From Thermoplasmata archaeon (GTDB lineage Archaea; Thermoplasmatota; Thermoplasmata; Lutacidiplasmatales; UBA184): a DNA stretch of 14,894 nucleotides. The notes under the pieces are model-generated. The model was given only the letters and a program-made list of their open reading frames with translations. It was not told the origin of the DNA and made no database searches. Where the stretch lies: assembly GCA_021828085.1 (NCBI GenBank), contig JAKATE010000036.1, forward strand, positions 1-14,894, read 5' to 3'. Position numbers and translations under genes: made by a program. Below, piece after piece: positions 1 to 7,257 of the stretch. The first letter of the stretch is position 1; every line of letters begins with the position of its first letter.

Positions 1-40
1 CCGATCTCTCGGCCGCTCCGTACCCTGGGAGGGAGGAGCC

Positions 41-1144
41 GTGGCAGGCTACGACGTGGTCGTCGTGGGAGCCGGGCCGGCCGGGAGCTCGGCCGCCCGC
101 TTCGCTGCGCTGGGTGGGGCGAGGACGCTCCTTTTGGACCGGCGGGAGGAGATCGGGCAGCCCGTGCAGTGCGGGGAGTTCCTCCCGTCGCTGGAGGAGC
201 TCGACGACATCTTCCCGGACCACGAGGCGTTCGAGGAGGTCTATCAGATCCCTCCGGAGAGCGTGCTCCGCTCCACGAGCCAGATGAGCGTTTTCGACCC
301 GCGGGGCCGCGAGTACTCCTTCCGGGTGGAGGGTTGTTCCGTGGCCCGTCGCTCCTTCGACAAGGTCCTCGCGCTGAGGGCGGAGGCGGCCGGGGCGGAG
401 CTGCGCTATCCGGCGGGCGTCGTGGACTTCTCCCCCGGGGAGCTCACCCTCGCCTCGGGGGAACGCCTCTCGGCCAAGGTCGTCGTCGCCGCCGACGGGC
501 CGCTCTCGAGGATCGGGAGGGCGGTGGGATTCCCCCCGGCCCCCGAGCTCTACCGCATGGTCACGGGCACCTCGCAGGGGTCCTTCCCCGACCGCGTCGA
601 GCTCTACTTCGGCCGCGTCGCCCCAGGGGGGTACGCCTGGGTGATCCCCAAGGACGGGGAGGCGAACGTCGGGCTCGGCGTGAGCGCGGTTCCGCCCGGA
701 GAGAGCCTCTCCTCGCTCCTCGAGCGCTTCGCCGCGCACCGCGGCCTGAGCCCCCCGCGGGAGCTCACCCGCTGGTGGGTGCCCCTGGGACCGCCGCCCT
801 CCTCGGCGGTCCGGTCCGGGGTGCTCTTCTGCGGGGACGCCGCCCACCTGGTCATGGCCACGAACGGCGGAGGGATCCCGACGGCCATGGTGTCCGGAAT
901 GGACGCGGGGAAGATCGCCGCCCTCCACGTGCGCGAGGGGGCGCCGCTCTCCCTCTACGACAAGCTCTGGAGACGGCACTTGTACGCCCCGCTCGACCAG
1001 GGCTACCGGATCAAGCGTTGGGGGGACCGGGTGGTCTTCCACGACACCCTGCTTTCCCTGGGCATGGCTTATCTGGGTGCGCGGGGGATGGACTCGGTCA
1101 TCCGCATGCGTAGACCTCGGCGGCTGCTCGGGAGGGCCTCGTGA
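41..1144 (+). CDS. Geranylgeranyl reductase family flavoprotein
   Basis: FAD-dependent reductase of the archaeal geranylgeranyl reductase family. These enzymes saturate the isoprenoid chains of ether lipids (or related prenyl groups) at the membrane. Seen: an N-terminal dinucleotide-binding motif GAGPAGSSAA (about residues 11-20), the family motif QPVQCGE (about 40-46), the YAWVIPKDGEANVGLG segment (about 208-223) and the second FAD motif GDAAHLVMATNGGG (about 264-277). At 367 residues it is slightly shorter than many family members. The GTG start is chosen because GGAGG lies 4 nt upstream and the Rossmann strand begins straight after it. The stop overlaps the next gene's start (GTGA), so the two are probably translationally coupled. 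The neighbouring prenyl synthase supports a lipid role. The exact substrate (digeranylgeranylglycerophospholipid or another prenyl compound) cannot be read from sequence. Confidence 0.93.
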   Translation: MAGYDVVVVGAGPAGSSAARFAALGGARTLLLDRREEIGQPVQCGEFLPSLEELDDIFPDHEAFEEVYQIPPESVLRSTSQMSVFDPRGREYSFRVEGCSVARRSFDKVLALRAEAAGAELRYPAGVVDFSPGELTLASGERLSAKVVVAADGPLSRIGRAVGFPPAPELYRMVTGTSQGSFPDRVELYFGRVAPGGYAWVIPKDGEANVGLGVSAVPPGESLSSLLERFAAHRGLSPPRELTRWWVPLGPPPSSAVRSGVLFCGDAAHLVMATNGGGIPTAMVSGMDAGKIAALHVREGAPLSLYDKLWRRHLYAPLDQGYRIKRWGDRVVFHDTLLSLGMAYLGARGMDSVIRMRRPRRLLGRAS

Positions 1145-2181
1145 CCGCCCCGTCCCTCGACTCGGCCGTCCAGTCCTGGGTCTCCGCCGTGCTCACCGAC
1201 GAGCCCTCTCCCTCGCTGAGTTCCCTCCTTCCCGAGCTCGCGCAGGACCTCTCGGACATCGAGGAGCACATCGTGAGCAGCCTGCGCTGCCCGTATCCCT
1301 TCCTCGCCGAGGCGGCCACCTACGCCACGGCGACGGGGGGGAAGCGGCTGCGCGCGCTCCTCATGGCGGTCGCCTTCCGCGCCCTGGGGGCCACCGACAC
1401 CGCCCCCATCCAGCCCCTGGCGGCCGCCATCCAGCTCATCCACACCGCCACGCTGGTCCACGACGACGTCATCGACCACGCCGAACTCCGTCGGGGGAAG
1501 CCGTCGGTCCCCCGGGCCTTCGGGCTCCCCGGGGCCGTGGTGGGGGGGGACTACCTGTTCGTCCGCGCCTTCCAGCTGGCGGCGCGCTACACTCCGACGA
1601 TCATCCTGCGCTGCGGGGAGGCCTGCGCCGACCTCGCCCAGGGGGAGATGATGCAGGAGAACAGCCGCTTCGACCTCACCGTGGGGCGGGAGCGCTACCT
1701 CAAGATCGTCACGTTGAAGACCGCGAGCATCGTCTCCGCCGGGCTTGCGTGCACGGCCATGGTGCGCGAGGAGCCCTCGCGCGTGGACGACCTCGCCGAG
1801 TACGGCGAGGCGGTGGGAATCGCCTTCCAGATCCAGGACGACCTCCTCGACGTCTACGGCGACCCGGACCAGACCGGCAAGCCCCTCTACAGCGATTACC
1901 GGGAGGGCATCCCCACGCTCCTCTCCGCCGACGCCCACGCGGAGCTCACGGGCCGTGAGCGGACCGAGTTCGAGCGGCTCTTCGCCCTCCGGCGCAAGGG
2001 ACCGGCCGACCTTATGCGCCTCCGGGAGCTCACCGACACGACCACGGCCCGCTTGCGCGCCGAGCGCGAGGCCATCCGCCAGGTGGAGCGCGGGCTCGGA
2101 GGGCTCCGGGGCCTCCCCCGGGGGCCGTACCGAGATCTCCTGGAGCGCATCGCGAAGGGGGTCATCGCGCGCCGGTACTGA
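1141..2181 (+). CDS. Polyprenyl (geranylgeranyl-type) diphosphate synthase
   Basis: Trans-prenyltransferase that condenses isopentenyl diphosphate with an allylic diphosphate to build C20 or longer chains, the precursors of archaeal lipids. Seen: the GGKRLRA motif (about residues 66-72), the first aspartate-rich motif DDVID at 108-112 followed by RRGKPS, and the second motif DDLLD at 233-237, all in order in a 346-residue protein of usual size. The residue five positions before the first Asp motif is Ala103, not an aromatic residue, which in this family argues against a farnesyl-only product. The GTG start has GGAGGG 4 nt upstream, inside the end of the preceding reductase gene, and overlaps its stop by 4 nt. 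Exact chain length is an inference. Confidence 0.94.
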   Translation: MTAPSLDSAVQSWVSAVLTDEPSPSLSSLLPELAQDLSDIEEHIVSSLRCPYPFLAEAATYATATGGKRLRALLMAVAFRALGATDTAPIQPLAAAIQLIHTATLVHDDVIDHAELRRGKPSVPRAFGLPGAVVGGDYLFVRAFQLAARYTPTIILRCGEACADLAQGEMMQENSRFDLTVGRERYLKIVTLKTASIVSAGLACTAMVREEPSRVDDLAEYGEAVGIAFQIQDDLLDVYGDPDQTGKPLYSDYREGIPTLLSADAHAELTGRERTEFERLFALRRKGPADLMRLRELTDTTTARLRAEREAIRQVERGLGGLRGLPRGPYRDLLERIAKGVIARRY

Positions 2182-2259
2182 GGGCTCGGTCGGCCCGGGA
2201 CCAACTCTCTTAAGCCGAGTCGGACGATTATCTTCCTGGGTCCGGAGACCCCTTCGAGG

Positions 2260-2730
2260 ATGACGGTACGGCCACCCTTGGCGGACCCCCGGGGGGCCGA
2301 GGGGCCCGCGGGCCCCCCAATGTCCGGCGGGGTCTTCCACGCCCCCCCGCGCAGGCGGCCCTACGGTGTGGCCGTCATCGCCGTCATCTCGGGGGTACTG
2401 GGGTTCGCGGGGGTGGTGCTCGGGCTGCTCGCCCTGCTGAACCCGCTCGCGGACCTCGGACCGGCCTCCCAGATGGTCGGCTACGTGAGCACCCGGGTGA
2501 TCCCGCTCACGACGCTGGTGGCGGCCGGCCTCGCCCTCGTGGGCATCCTCGTCTACAGTGTCGCCCGAGGGCTCTGGAGGGGTGAGCGCTGGTCGTGGAT
2601 GATGGGGATCGGCCTGGTCTTCCTGGCCGAGGCGGTGCTCTTCTTCTACCTCGTCCCCTTCACCTACCTGTTCTTCCTCCTGCTGGTGGTCTTCGTGTAC
2701 CTCATCGCGGTCCGGGACTGGTTCGTCTAG
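2260..2730 (+). CDS. Small four-helix membrane protein, function unknown
   Basis: I do not recognise a named family. The 156-residue protein has a Pro/Gly/Arg-rich cytoplasmic-type N-terminus (about residues 1-36) and then four hydrophobic segments, roughly 37-62, 79-100, 112-128 and 129-151, the last two nearly continuous and rich in Phe, Leu and Val. It ends WFV. An in-frame ATG at 2320 would remove the first 20 low-complexity residues. Neither start has a good Shine-Dalgarno site, and an A/T-rich box near 2226-2234 would fit a leaderless transcript starting close to 2260. The nitrilase-like gene follows after about 10 nt, so the two are probably co-transcribed, but this gives no clear clue to function. 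Confidence 0.75.
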   Translation: MTVRPPLADPRGAEGPAGPPMSGGVFHAPPRRRPYGVAVIAVISGVLGFAGVVLGLLALLNPLADLGPASQMVGYVSTRVIPLTTLVAAGLALVGILVYSVARGLWRGERWSWMMGIGLVFLAEAVLFFYLVPFTYLFFLLLVVFVYLIAVRDWFV

Positions 2731-2735
2731 GAGGG
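2729..2735 (+). promoter_or_regulatory. Shine-Dalgarno site for a CTG-initiated gene
   Basis: AGGAGGG overlaps the TAG stop of the membrane-protein gene and sits 5 nt before CTG at 2741. No ATG, GTG or TTG lies at usable spacing; the nearest in-frame standard start, GTG at 2765, is 29 nt away. This site therefore decides the start of the nitrilase-like gene. Confidence 0.6.
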
Positions 2736-2740
2736 CGCTC

Positions 2741-3535
2741 CTGTCCCGGCTCCGGCTGACCCTGGTGGAGGACGCCCCCCGGCGGGGCGACCTGCCTGCG
2801 AACGTGGAGCGGGTGGAGAGGACGCTCGCCTCGCTCCCGAAGAGCGACCTGGTCGTCTTCCCCGAGCTGTTCCTGAGCGGCTACCGCGTCGGGGACCGCC
2901 TGGCCCGGCTCGCCCTCCACCCCGGTTCCCCCGAGCTGCGGGGCCTCTCCTCAGCGGCAGAGAGCCACGGGGGCTGGGTCGTGGTGGGGACGCCCTGGAG
3001 GCTCTCCGAGCGCCCCGGGGAGGTCCTCAACGTTGCCCTGGCCCTGGGACCGAAGGGGGAAAGGGGGGTCCAGGGGAAGCGTTACCTGCCCAACTTCGGG
3101 CCCTTCGAGGAGGGGATCCACCTCTCCCCGGTCGGCCGCTCCGACCCCCTGAGCCTCCTGGGGGGCTCGATCGGCTGGCAGATCTGCTATGACACCTTCT
3201 TCCCCGAGGTGAGCCGCGACCTTGCCCTCGGGGGGGCCCAGGCGATCGGCGTGCTCTCCGCCTCCCCGGTGACCTCCCGGGCCCTCTTCGAGAAGCTCCT
3301 CCCGGCGCGCGCCATCGAGAACGGTCTCCCCGTGGCCTTCTGCAACCGGACCGGGGTGGAGGATGGCATGGTATTCGCCGGAGGCTCCGGGCTCTGGGAC
3401 GTCCGCGGGGAGCGGGTCCCTCCCGTGGAGGAGCGGACTACCGGCGAGACCCGCTGGCTTAGCTACACCCTGGACCTGGAGGAGGCCGCCCGGTGGCGGC
3501 CCTTCCGACCCGTGCTCCGCGACCTGTCGACCTGA
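2741..3535 (+). CDS. Nitrilase-superfamily (carbon-nitrogen) hydrolase
   Basis: Probable amidase/omega-amidase-type enzyme that hydrolyses a non-peptide C-N bond in the cytoplasm; the substrate is not predictable. The Glu-Lys-Cys catalytic triad is visible: Glu42 in VVFPELFLSGY, Lys113 in GKRYLPNFG and Cys149 in GWQICYDTFFPE (numbered from the CTG start; subtract 8 for a GTG start at 2765). At 264 residues it has the normal size of a single CN-hydrolase domain. CTG at 2741 is preferred because it is 5 nt after a perfect Shine-Dalgarno site, and because the added residues SRLRLTLVE restore the first beta strand seen in this family. The GTG start would cut that strand away. It follows the small membrane protein by about 10 nt and ends 28 nt before the convergent coiled-coil gene. 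Confidence 0.88.
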   Translation: MSRLRLTLVEDAPRRGDLPANVERVERTLASLPKSDLVVFPELFLSGYRVGDRLARLALHPGSPELRGLSSAAESHGGWVVVGTPWRLSERPGEVLNVALALGPKGERGVQGKRYLPNFGPFEEGIHLSPVGRSDPLSLLGGSIGWQICYDTFFPEVSRDLALGGAQAIGVLSASPVTSRALFEKLLPARAIENGLPVAFCNRTGVEDGMVFAGGSGLWDVRGERVPPVEERTTGETRWLSYTLDLEEAARWRPFRPVLRDLST

Positions 3536-3563
3536 CCGGCCCCGCCGACGGGGTCCGGCGGTC
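3535..3563. terminator. Hairpin between convergent genes
   Basis: The 28-nt gap between two convergent stop codons is almost entirely an inverted repeat. The core is CCCCG-CCGA-CGGGG (3540-3553), and outer ACCGG and CCGGCGGT arms extend it imperfectly. There is no T-run, so this is a candidate bidirectional 3'-end structure rather than a proven terminator. Confidence 0.35.
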
Positions 3564-5240
3564 TCAATGGGTCGAGCCCTCGTCCGCGGGGGTTCCCTCG
3601 GGGCTCCCCCGGTGCTTCCGAACGTGGGTCTGGAGCCCTTCATGCGCCTCGCGCAGCGCCTTCCGGGCCTCCGAGCGCTGACCCTCCAGCGCCTCGATCT
3701 GGGCCTCGTGGACCTGCAGGGTCTGGGCATGCTGGAGCAGTTCGCTCTCCCGACCCTCGAGGGCGCTCCGGCGCTTCTCGAGCTCCTCGCGCTGCTGCCT
3801 CAGCGCGGCCTCGTGCTGGGCAAGGTCCCGCTCGCGTCCCTGAACGGTGGCCTCCCGGTCGCGGAGGGAGTGCGACAGGGCCTCGAGCTCGGTGGCCCGT
3901 CGGGCCTGGCGCTCCTCGGTGTCCCGGACCAGGTTCTCCCGGCGGTGGAACTCCGTCTCGTGCTGGACCAGCACCCCTTCCCGTTCGTTGAGCTCGCTCT
4001 CCTTCTGGGCGAGGGCCTGGTGGTTGGCCTTCTGGTTGCGCTCCACGGCATCGAGCCGCGCGTGCCGCTCCTGGATCTCGGTGAGCTGGGTCTGGGCCTG
4101 GGTCGCCAGGGCCTCGGCCTCCGTACGGTGGCGATGGAGCTCCTCTTCCTGGTTGCGTTTGAGCTCGGCCCAGCCTTCCTCCTGGGCGAGGATGTGCGCC
4201 TCCCGGTCCCGGAGCACCTCCTCGTCGTTCCTGAGCTTCTCCTCCCGGGCCACGAGCATCTTCAGGCGCTCCCGGGCGGCCACCTCCCGCTTCTCGAGGT
4301 CCTCCCGGAGGCGGCTCAACTCCTCCTCCTGCTGTTGGAGGGCCTGGGAGCGGGCGGCGGGGTCCGACCCGGGAGGCAGGGCCGGGGCCACGGCGAGGAC
4401 CGCCTCCTTCGCCTGGAGCTCGGATTCGCGGGTGGAGAGGTCCTTCTCCCTCGCGTCCAGGGCCCTGCGACGCTCGTCCTGGGAGGACTGCTGGGTGGTC
4501 AGCCGCTCCGCGCTCTCGTTGAGCTCCGCTTCCCGACGGGCGAGCTGGCTCTCCCGCTCGCGCAGGGCGGTCTCCCGTTCCTGGCGGGTGCGCTCGGCAT
4601 CGTCGAGCGCGCCCTGACGCCGGGAGAGCTCCTCCTCCCGGTCCTTGAGGGCGAGCTCCCGGGCGTCCAGCTCCTGCGCCCGGAGCTGCTCCGGGGAGGG
4701 TCCGCTCGGGGCCTCCGGAGGATGGACATCGAGAGCGGGGTCGCCCTCCTCCCCCCGGGAGGGGGGTTCCGTGGGGGGCGAGGGTTCCTCGGAAGGGTTC
4801 CCCGCCTGGAGCTGATCGAGCTCCGAAGTTGCCTCCTCGCCCAGGGAGGCGTCGGACGGGGTCGGCTCGCTCTCCGGAACCTGGGCCCGCGTCGCCTGCG
4901 GCTCCGAAGGGGGTGAGGGGGGGCGTACCGCGGAAGCCGAGCCCGGGTCAGTCGGTGGGTTCACCGCCGAGACCCCCTGGGAGGTGAGGCGTACCTGGAA
5001 GTCGCCCGGACCGAGGAGGTCCATCTCGATGAGGCCCTGCTTCTGGAGTTGCTGGAGGGCCCGCTGAAGCTCGAAGTAGGAGACCCCTCCCAGATGCCGA
5101 CGGACGTTCCGGAGGTAGTCCTCCCGGGTCACGGCGCTCCGACCCCCGCGAGAGGACCGGGCCGTGAAAAGGAGGATCGCCTCGTAGAGGTTGAAAGGTG
5201 AGCCGCTCGCGCCTTTTGGAGAAGAGGGGGTCGAGGTCAA
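3564..5240 (-). CDS. Long heptad coiled-coil protein with N-terminal winged-helix-like domain
   Basis: No named family recognised. From the TTG at 5240 the protein has 558 residues; an upstream in-frame GTG at 5309 would give 581. Numbered from that GTG, residues 39-116 (from FNLYEAILLF to LTSQGVSAV) look like a winged helix: helices, then QGLIEMDLL and FQVRLTSQG as a possible wing. Residues 117-205 are a Pro/Ser/Glu-rich linker. Residues 206-560 are charged coiled coil with two very regular seven-residue blocks (216-306, and 434-538 with a hydrophobic residue at nearly every seventh position), split by a short Pro-rich break near 307-316. No transmembrane segment is present. A structural, chromosome-associated or regulatory scaffold is possible but unproven. 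The start is uncertain: the stretch before residue 24 has poor codon use, and the best ribosome site upstream serves a 9-codon ORF. Confidence 0.8.
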   Translation of the reverse strand: MTSTPSSPKGASGSPFNLYEAILLFTARSSRGGRSAVTREDYLRNVRRHLGGVSYFELQRALQQLQKQGLIEMDLLGPGDFQVRLTSQGVSAVNPPTDPGSASAVRPPSPPSEPQATRAQVPESEPTPSDASLGEEATSELDQLQAGNPSEEPSPPTEPPSRGEEGDPALDVHPPEAPSGPSPEQLRAQELDARELALKDREEELSRRQGALDDAERTRQERETALRERESQLARREAELNESAERLTTQQSSQDERRRALDAREKDLSTRESELQAKEAVLAVAPALPPGSDPAARSQALQQQEEELSRLREDLEKREVAARERLKMLVAREEKLRNDEEVLRDREAHILAQEEGWAELKRNQEEELHRHRTEAEALATQAQTQLTEIQERHARLDAVERNQKANHQALAQKESELNEREGVLVQHETEFHRRENLVRDTEERQARRATELEALSHSLRDREATVQGRERDLAQHEAALRQQREELEKRRSALEGRESELLQHAQTLQVHEAQIEALEGQRSEARKALREAHEGLQTHVRKHRGSPEGTPADEGSTH

Positions 5241-5278
5241 CGACAGCGCCTCGGGAGTACTATCATGGGGGCTCCTCC
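5237..5278 (-). promoter_or_regulatory. Possible leader peptide with strong ribosome site, or frameshifted true start
   Basis: On the minus strand GGAGGAG (5278-5272) is followed 5 nt later by ATG (5266) and a 9-codon ORF, MIVLPRRCR, ending in TGA at 5239-5237. That stop overlaps a TTG (5240) in frame with the long coiled-coil gene, as TTGA. This is either a leader peptide coupled to the TTG start or the true start separated from its gene by an indel. Confidence 0.4.
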
Positions 5279-5486
5279 AACATAAGCGTTGGCCGTGTGC
5301 GGGCGACACTCGGCTCCCGGAAATAGTGTTCCTTCAGGGAGAGGCCACGCATCGGGCCCTAGCGGGAGCGTTTGAGGGTCCCGGGGCCCCGCCGGGGCGA
5401 CCCCGCGCCTCGCTGGTCGAACCCGGCTGCTCACCCGGCCAAGGGGGAAGGGAGGGGAGTGAAGGAGCTTGAGGGAAGGTGAAGAA

Positions 5487-5558
5487 TGGACGCGGTGGGA
5501 TTTGAACCCACGGCCTCCGCTTTGCGAAAGCGGCGATCTTCCGCTGATCTACGCGCCC
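5487..5558 (-). tRNA. tRNA-Ala (anticodon CGC)
   Basis: Complete 72-nt cloverleaf without intron or encoded CCA. The acceptor stem GGGCGCG/CGCGTCC contains G3:U70, the alanine identity pair. The anticodon arm is CCGCT-TTCGCAA-AGCGG, reading GCG codons. The T-arm is CGTGG-GTTCAAAT-CCCACCG in overlapping register, and the discriminator is A (5487). Confidence 0.95.
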
Positions 5559-5586
5559 AGACCCGCAAGGCGCACGGGAACCGGCA

Positions 5587-5592
5587 CTTAAG
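5587..5592 (-). promoter_or_regulatory. TATA box of tRNA-Ala
   Basis: CTTAAG, inside the A/T-rich stretch CAATACTTAAGTG read on the minus strand, lies 29-34 nt before the first tRNA base. That is the expected archaeal TATA position in an otherwise GC-rich region. Confidence 0.6.
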
Positions 5593-5643
5593 TATTGACA
5601 GCGCAGAGCGGGAAGGACGGGGCCACCCCCCTGCTCAGGGCCC

Positions 5644-6246
5644 CTAAGCACCGCAGGCTTCGACGGCCGCCAGCAAAGCGGTGGAGGTCTTGGGGGGCCC
5701 CGCGCGGAGGGTCTCGGAAGCCGCCGGGACCGAGGTCCCCGCGGGCGGAACCGCGATGGGGGGGGAGGGGCGGACCGGACGCGTCCGCAAGGGGGCCACC
5801 ATGTGCTCGTTGGCGTCGTAGCGGAAGAGGCCCGTGTACCTCCCCCAGGTGATCACCTGCGAGACCGTCTCGGCCGGCGCGTTGGTGAAGGAGATGAGCT
5901 GGCTGAGGTCCTCCTCGCTGAGCATCCGGTCGGGGGCGGACTCCATGGCCCGGAGGATCGAGCGGAAGAGCGTGGTCTTCTTCAGCAGCTCCCGCAACTG
6001 GGTCTTGCGCTCCCGGATCGTGGCCCCGATGAGCTTGCGGCCCTCCGGGGTGAAGGTGAGCCGCCCGTCCGAGACGGTGGCGAGACCGAGCCCCTCGGCG
6101 AACTCCACGGAGGGGAGGATCTCGTCGACCTCCAGGTCCAGATCATCGGCCAGCTGGGCGATCTCCTGGGACCCTTTGTGGGTGTTCAGGAGTACGAGGA
6201 GCCCCAGCATCTCGCTCGGGGAGCACTTCGGATACAGAGTGGGCAC
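5644..6246 (-). CDS. Stand-alone AAA-associated (AAA_assoc_C) protein, ABC-transporter linked
   Basis: The 200-residue protein matches the domain normally fused to the C-terminus of nitrate/sulfonate/taurine-type ABC ATPases (PF09821 family, recalled from memory). Seen: GLLVLLNTHKGSQEIAQLAD (about residues 15-34), a winged-helix-like ILPSVEFAEGLGLATV followed by LTFTPEGRKL, then the ERKTQLRELLKK and FRSILRAMESAPDR segment and the ITWGRYTGLFRYDA motif (about 133-146). The tail from about 155 is Pro/Thr-rich and looks disordered. Here the domain is a separate gene 108 nt downstream of a TauB/SsuB-like ATPase whose own C-terminus lacks it. It may act as a regulatory subunit or sensor of that transporter, or as a DNA-binding regulator; this is inference. 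The GTG start is used with no close Shine-Dalgarno site, and a CTTAAG box lies 42 nt upstream. Confidence 0.82.
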   Translation of the reverse strand: MPTLYPKCSPSEMLGLLVLLNTHKGSQEIAQLADDLDLEVDEILPSVEFAEGLGLATVSDGRLTFTPEGRKLIGATIRERKTQLRELLKKTTLFRSILRAMESAPDRMLSEEDLSQLISFTNAPAETVSQVITWGRYTGLFRYDANEHMVAPLRTRPVRPSPPIAVPPAGTSVPAASETLRAGPPKTSTALLAAVEACGA

Positions 6247-6261
6247 GTTCGGAGTCCGTTG

Positions 6262-6272
6262 GGAGGTCCTCC
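6262..6272. repeat. Short inverted repeat between TATA box and start
   Basis: GGAGGTCCTCC has GGAGG and CCTCC arms around a single base. It lies 16-26 bp upstream of the GTG start of the AAA-associated gene, at the predicted transcription start. It could be an operator half-site pair or chance in GC-rich DNA. Confidence 0.25.
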
Positions 6273-6287
6273 GACCGGGAAGGCCAT

Positions 6288-6293
6288 CTTAAG
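6288..6293 (-). promoter_or_regulatory. Candidate TATA box of the AAA-associated gene
   Basis: The CTTAAG hexamer, in the same form as the tRNA-Ala promoter box, predicts a transcript start about 20 nt before the GTG start at 6246. A second CTTAAG at 6334-6339 lies just after the ATPase stop codon. The gene therefore probably has its own promoter in addition to any read-through. Confidence 0.45.
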
Positions 6294-6354
6294 GGTTGCC
6301 CTGAGTGCAGGGGGGAGGCAGTTTGGCCAAAGCCTTAAGCCAGGTCCCGGGGGC

Positions 6355-7149
6355 TCAGGCGGCCTGCGGCGTCCCCGGCGCGGGAGAGGGGGTCCCGTGC
6401 TCGGTGATCAGGGAGTAGACGTAATCCGTGGTATCGTAGAAAGCCTGGGACTTCCGGTCCCGGGGGCGGGGCAGGTTCACCGGGACCCCGGCCAGGACCC
6501 GGGCCGGGCGCGGGGAGAGGACGATGATGCGGTCGGCCATGGCGACCGCCTCCTCGATATTGTGGGTGACCAGCAGGACCGACTCGGGGGGGAGGGTCGG
6601 GTCCAGCCAGAGCTGGAGCACCTCCTCGCGGAGACCCTCGGCGGTGAGCGCGTCCAGCGCCGAGAACGGCTCGTCCATCAGGAGGACCGCGGGCTCCACC
6701 GCGAGCGCCCGGGCTAGACCGACGCGCTGGCGCATCCCCCCCGAGAGCTCCCGGGGGTAGGCCTCCTCGAAACCGTCCAGGCCGATGACCGAGATGTACC
6801 GGTCCACCTGGGCATCCTGCTTCTCCTTGGGCCACCCGCGCGCCTCGAGGCCGAGGGCCACGTTCTCCCGGACATTGAGCCAAGGATAGAGGGCGAAGCT
6901 CTGGAAGACCATCGCCATGTCCAGCTGGACCCCCTGCACCGGCTGGCCCCGGAAGCGCAAGCTCCCCTGGTCAGGGCGGTCCAAACCCTGGATGAGGCGC
7001 AGGAGGGTCGACTTCCCGGAACCGGAGGGTCCCACGATGGCGAGGAAGTCGTTGTTCGACACCGAGAACTCGACCCCGTCCATGATGCGGACGGGGCCGT
7101 GCCGGCCCATGAAGTTCTTCACGAGCCCCTCGACCTCGATCAGCGCCAT
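6355..7149 (-). CDS. NitT/TauT-type ABC transporter ATP-binding protein
   Basis: Cytoplasmic ATPase subunit that powers the neighbouring permease. Seen: Walker A GPSGSGKST (residues 40-48), Q-loop FQSFALYPWL (82-91), ABC signature LSGGMRQRVGLARAL (135-149), Walker B VLLMDEPFSALD (155-166) and switch His196 in LVTHNIEEAV. The 264-residue length and the DEPFSALDALT and HNIEEAV wording are typical of the nitrate/taurine/aliphatic-sulfonate importer group. The substrate cannot be inferred from the ATPase. The ATG start has a GGGGAAGG purine tract about 5 nt upstream. It follows the permease gene after 127 nt, a gap holding a GC hairpin (7161-7179) and a possible TATA-like element, so it may be expressed separately as well as in the cluster. 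Confidence 0.93.
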   Translation of the reverse strand: MALIEVEGLVKNFMGRHGPVRIMDGVEFSVSNNDFLAIVGPSGSGKSTLLRLIQGLDRPDQGSLRFRGQPVQGVQLDMAMVFQSFALYPWLNVRENVALGLEARGWPKEKQDAQVDRYISVIGLDGFEEAYPRELSGGMRQRVGLARALAVEPAVLLMDEPFSALDALTAEGLREEVLQLWLDPTLPPESVLLVTHNIEEAVAMADRIIVLSPRPARVLAGVPVNLPRPRDRKSQAFYDTTDYVYSLITEHGTPSPAPGTPQAA

Positions 7150-7160
7150 CGAGCCCTTCC

Positions 7161-7179
7161 CCCCGCCCGAGAGGCGGGG
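7161..7179 (-). repeat. GC hairpin just upstream of the ATPase gene
   Basis: CCCCGCC-CGAGA-GGCGGGG is a perfect 7-bp stem with a 5-nt loop, 12 nt before the ATPase start codon. It could slow processing or hold the leader. No T-run follows it. Confidence 0.4.
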
Positions 7180-7257
7180 CAGAGCGGCATAAGCCTATCG
7201 AGACCTGCCTTCGCTCAGGCCCCTCGAGCCCCCGGAGGGAGCTGGACGGGGCCCCCC

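Noticed and set aside
3363..4916. 517-codon plus-strand frame opposite the coiled-coil gene
   Set aside because: Leu/Gly/Glu-rich mirror of the heptad coding strand; no start signal or family motif, while the minus strand has clear protein structure.
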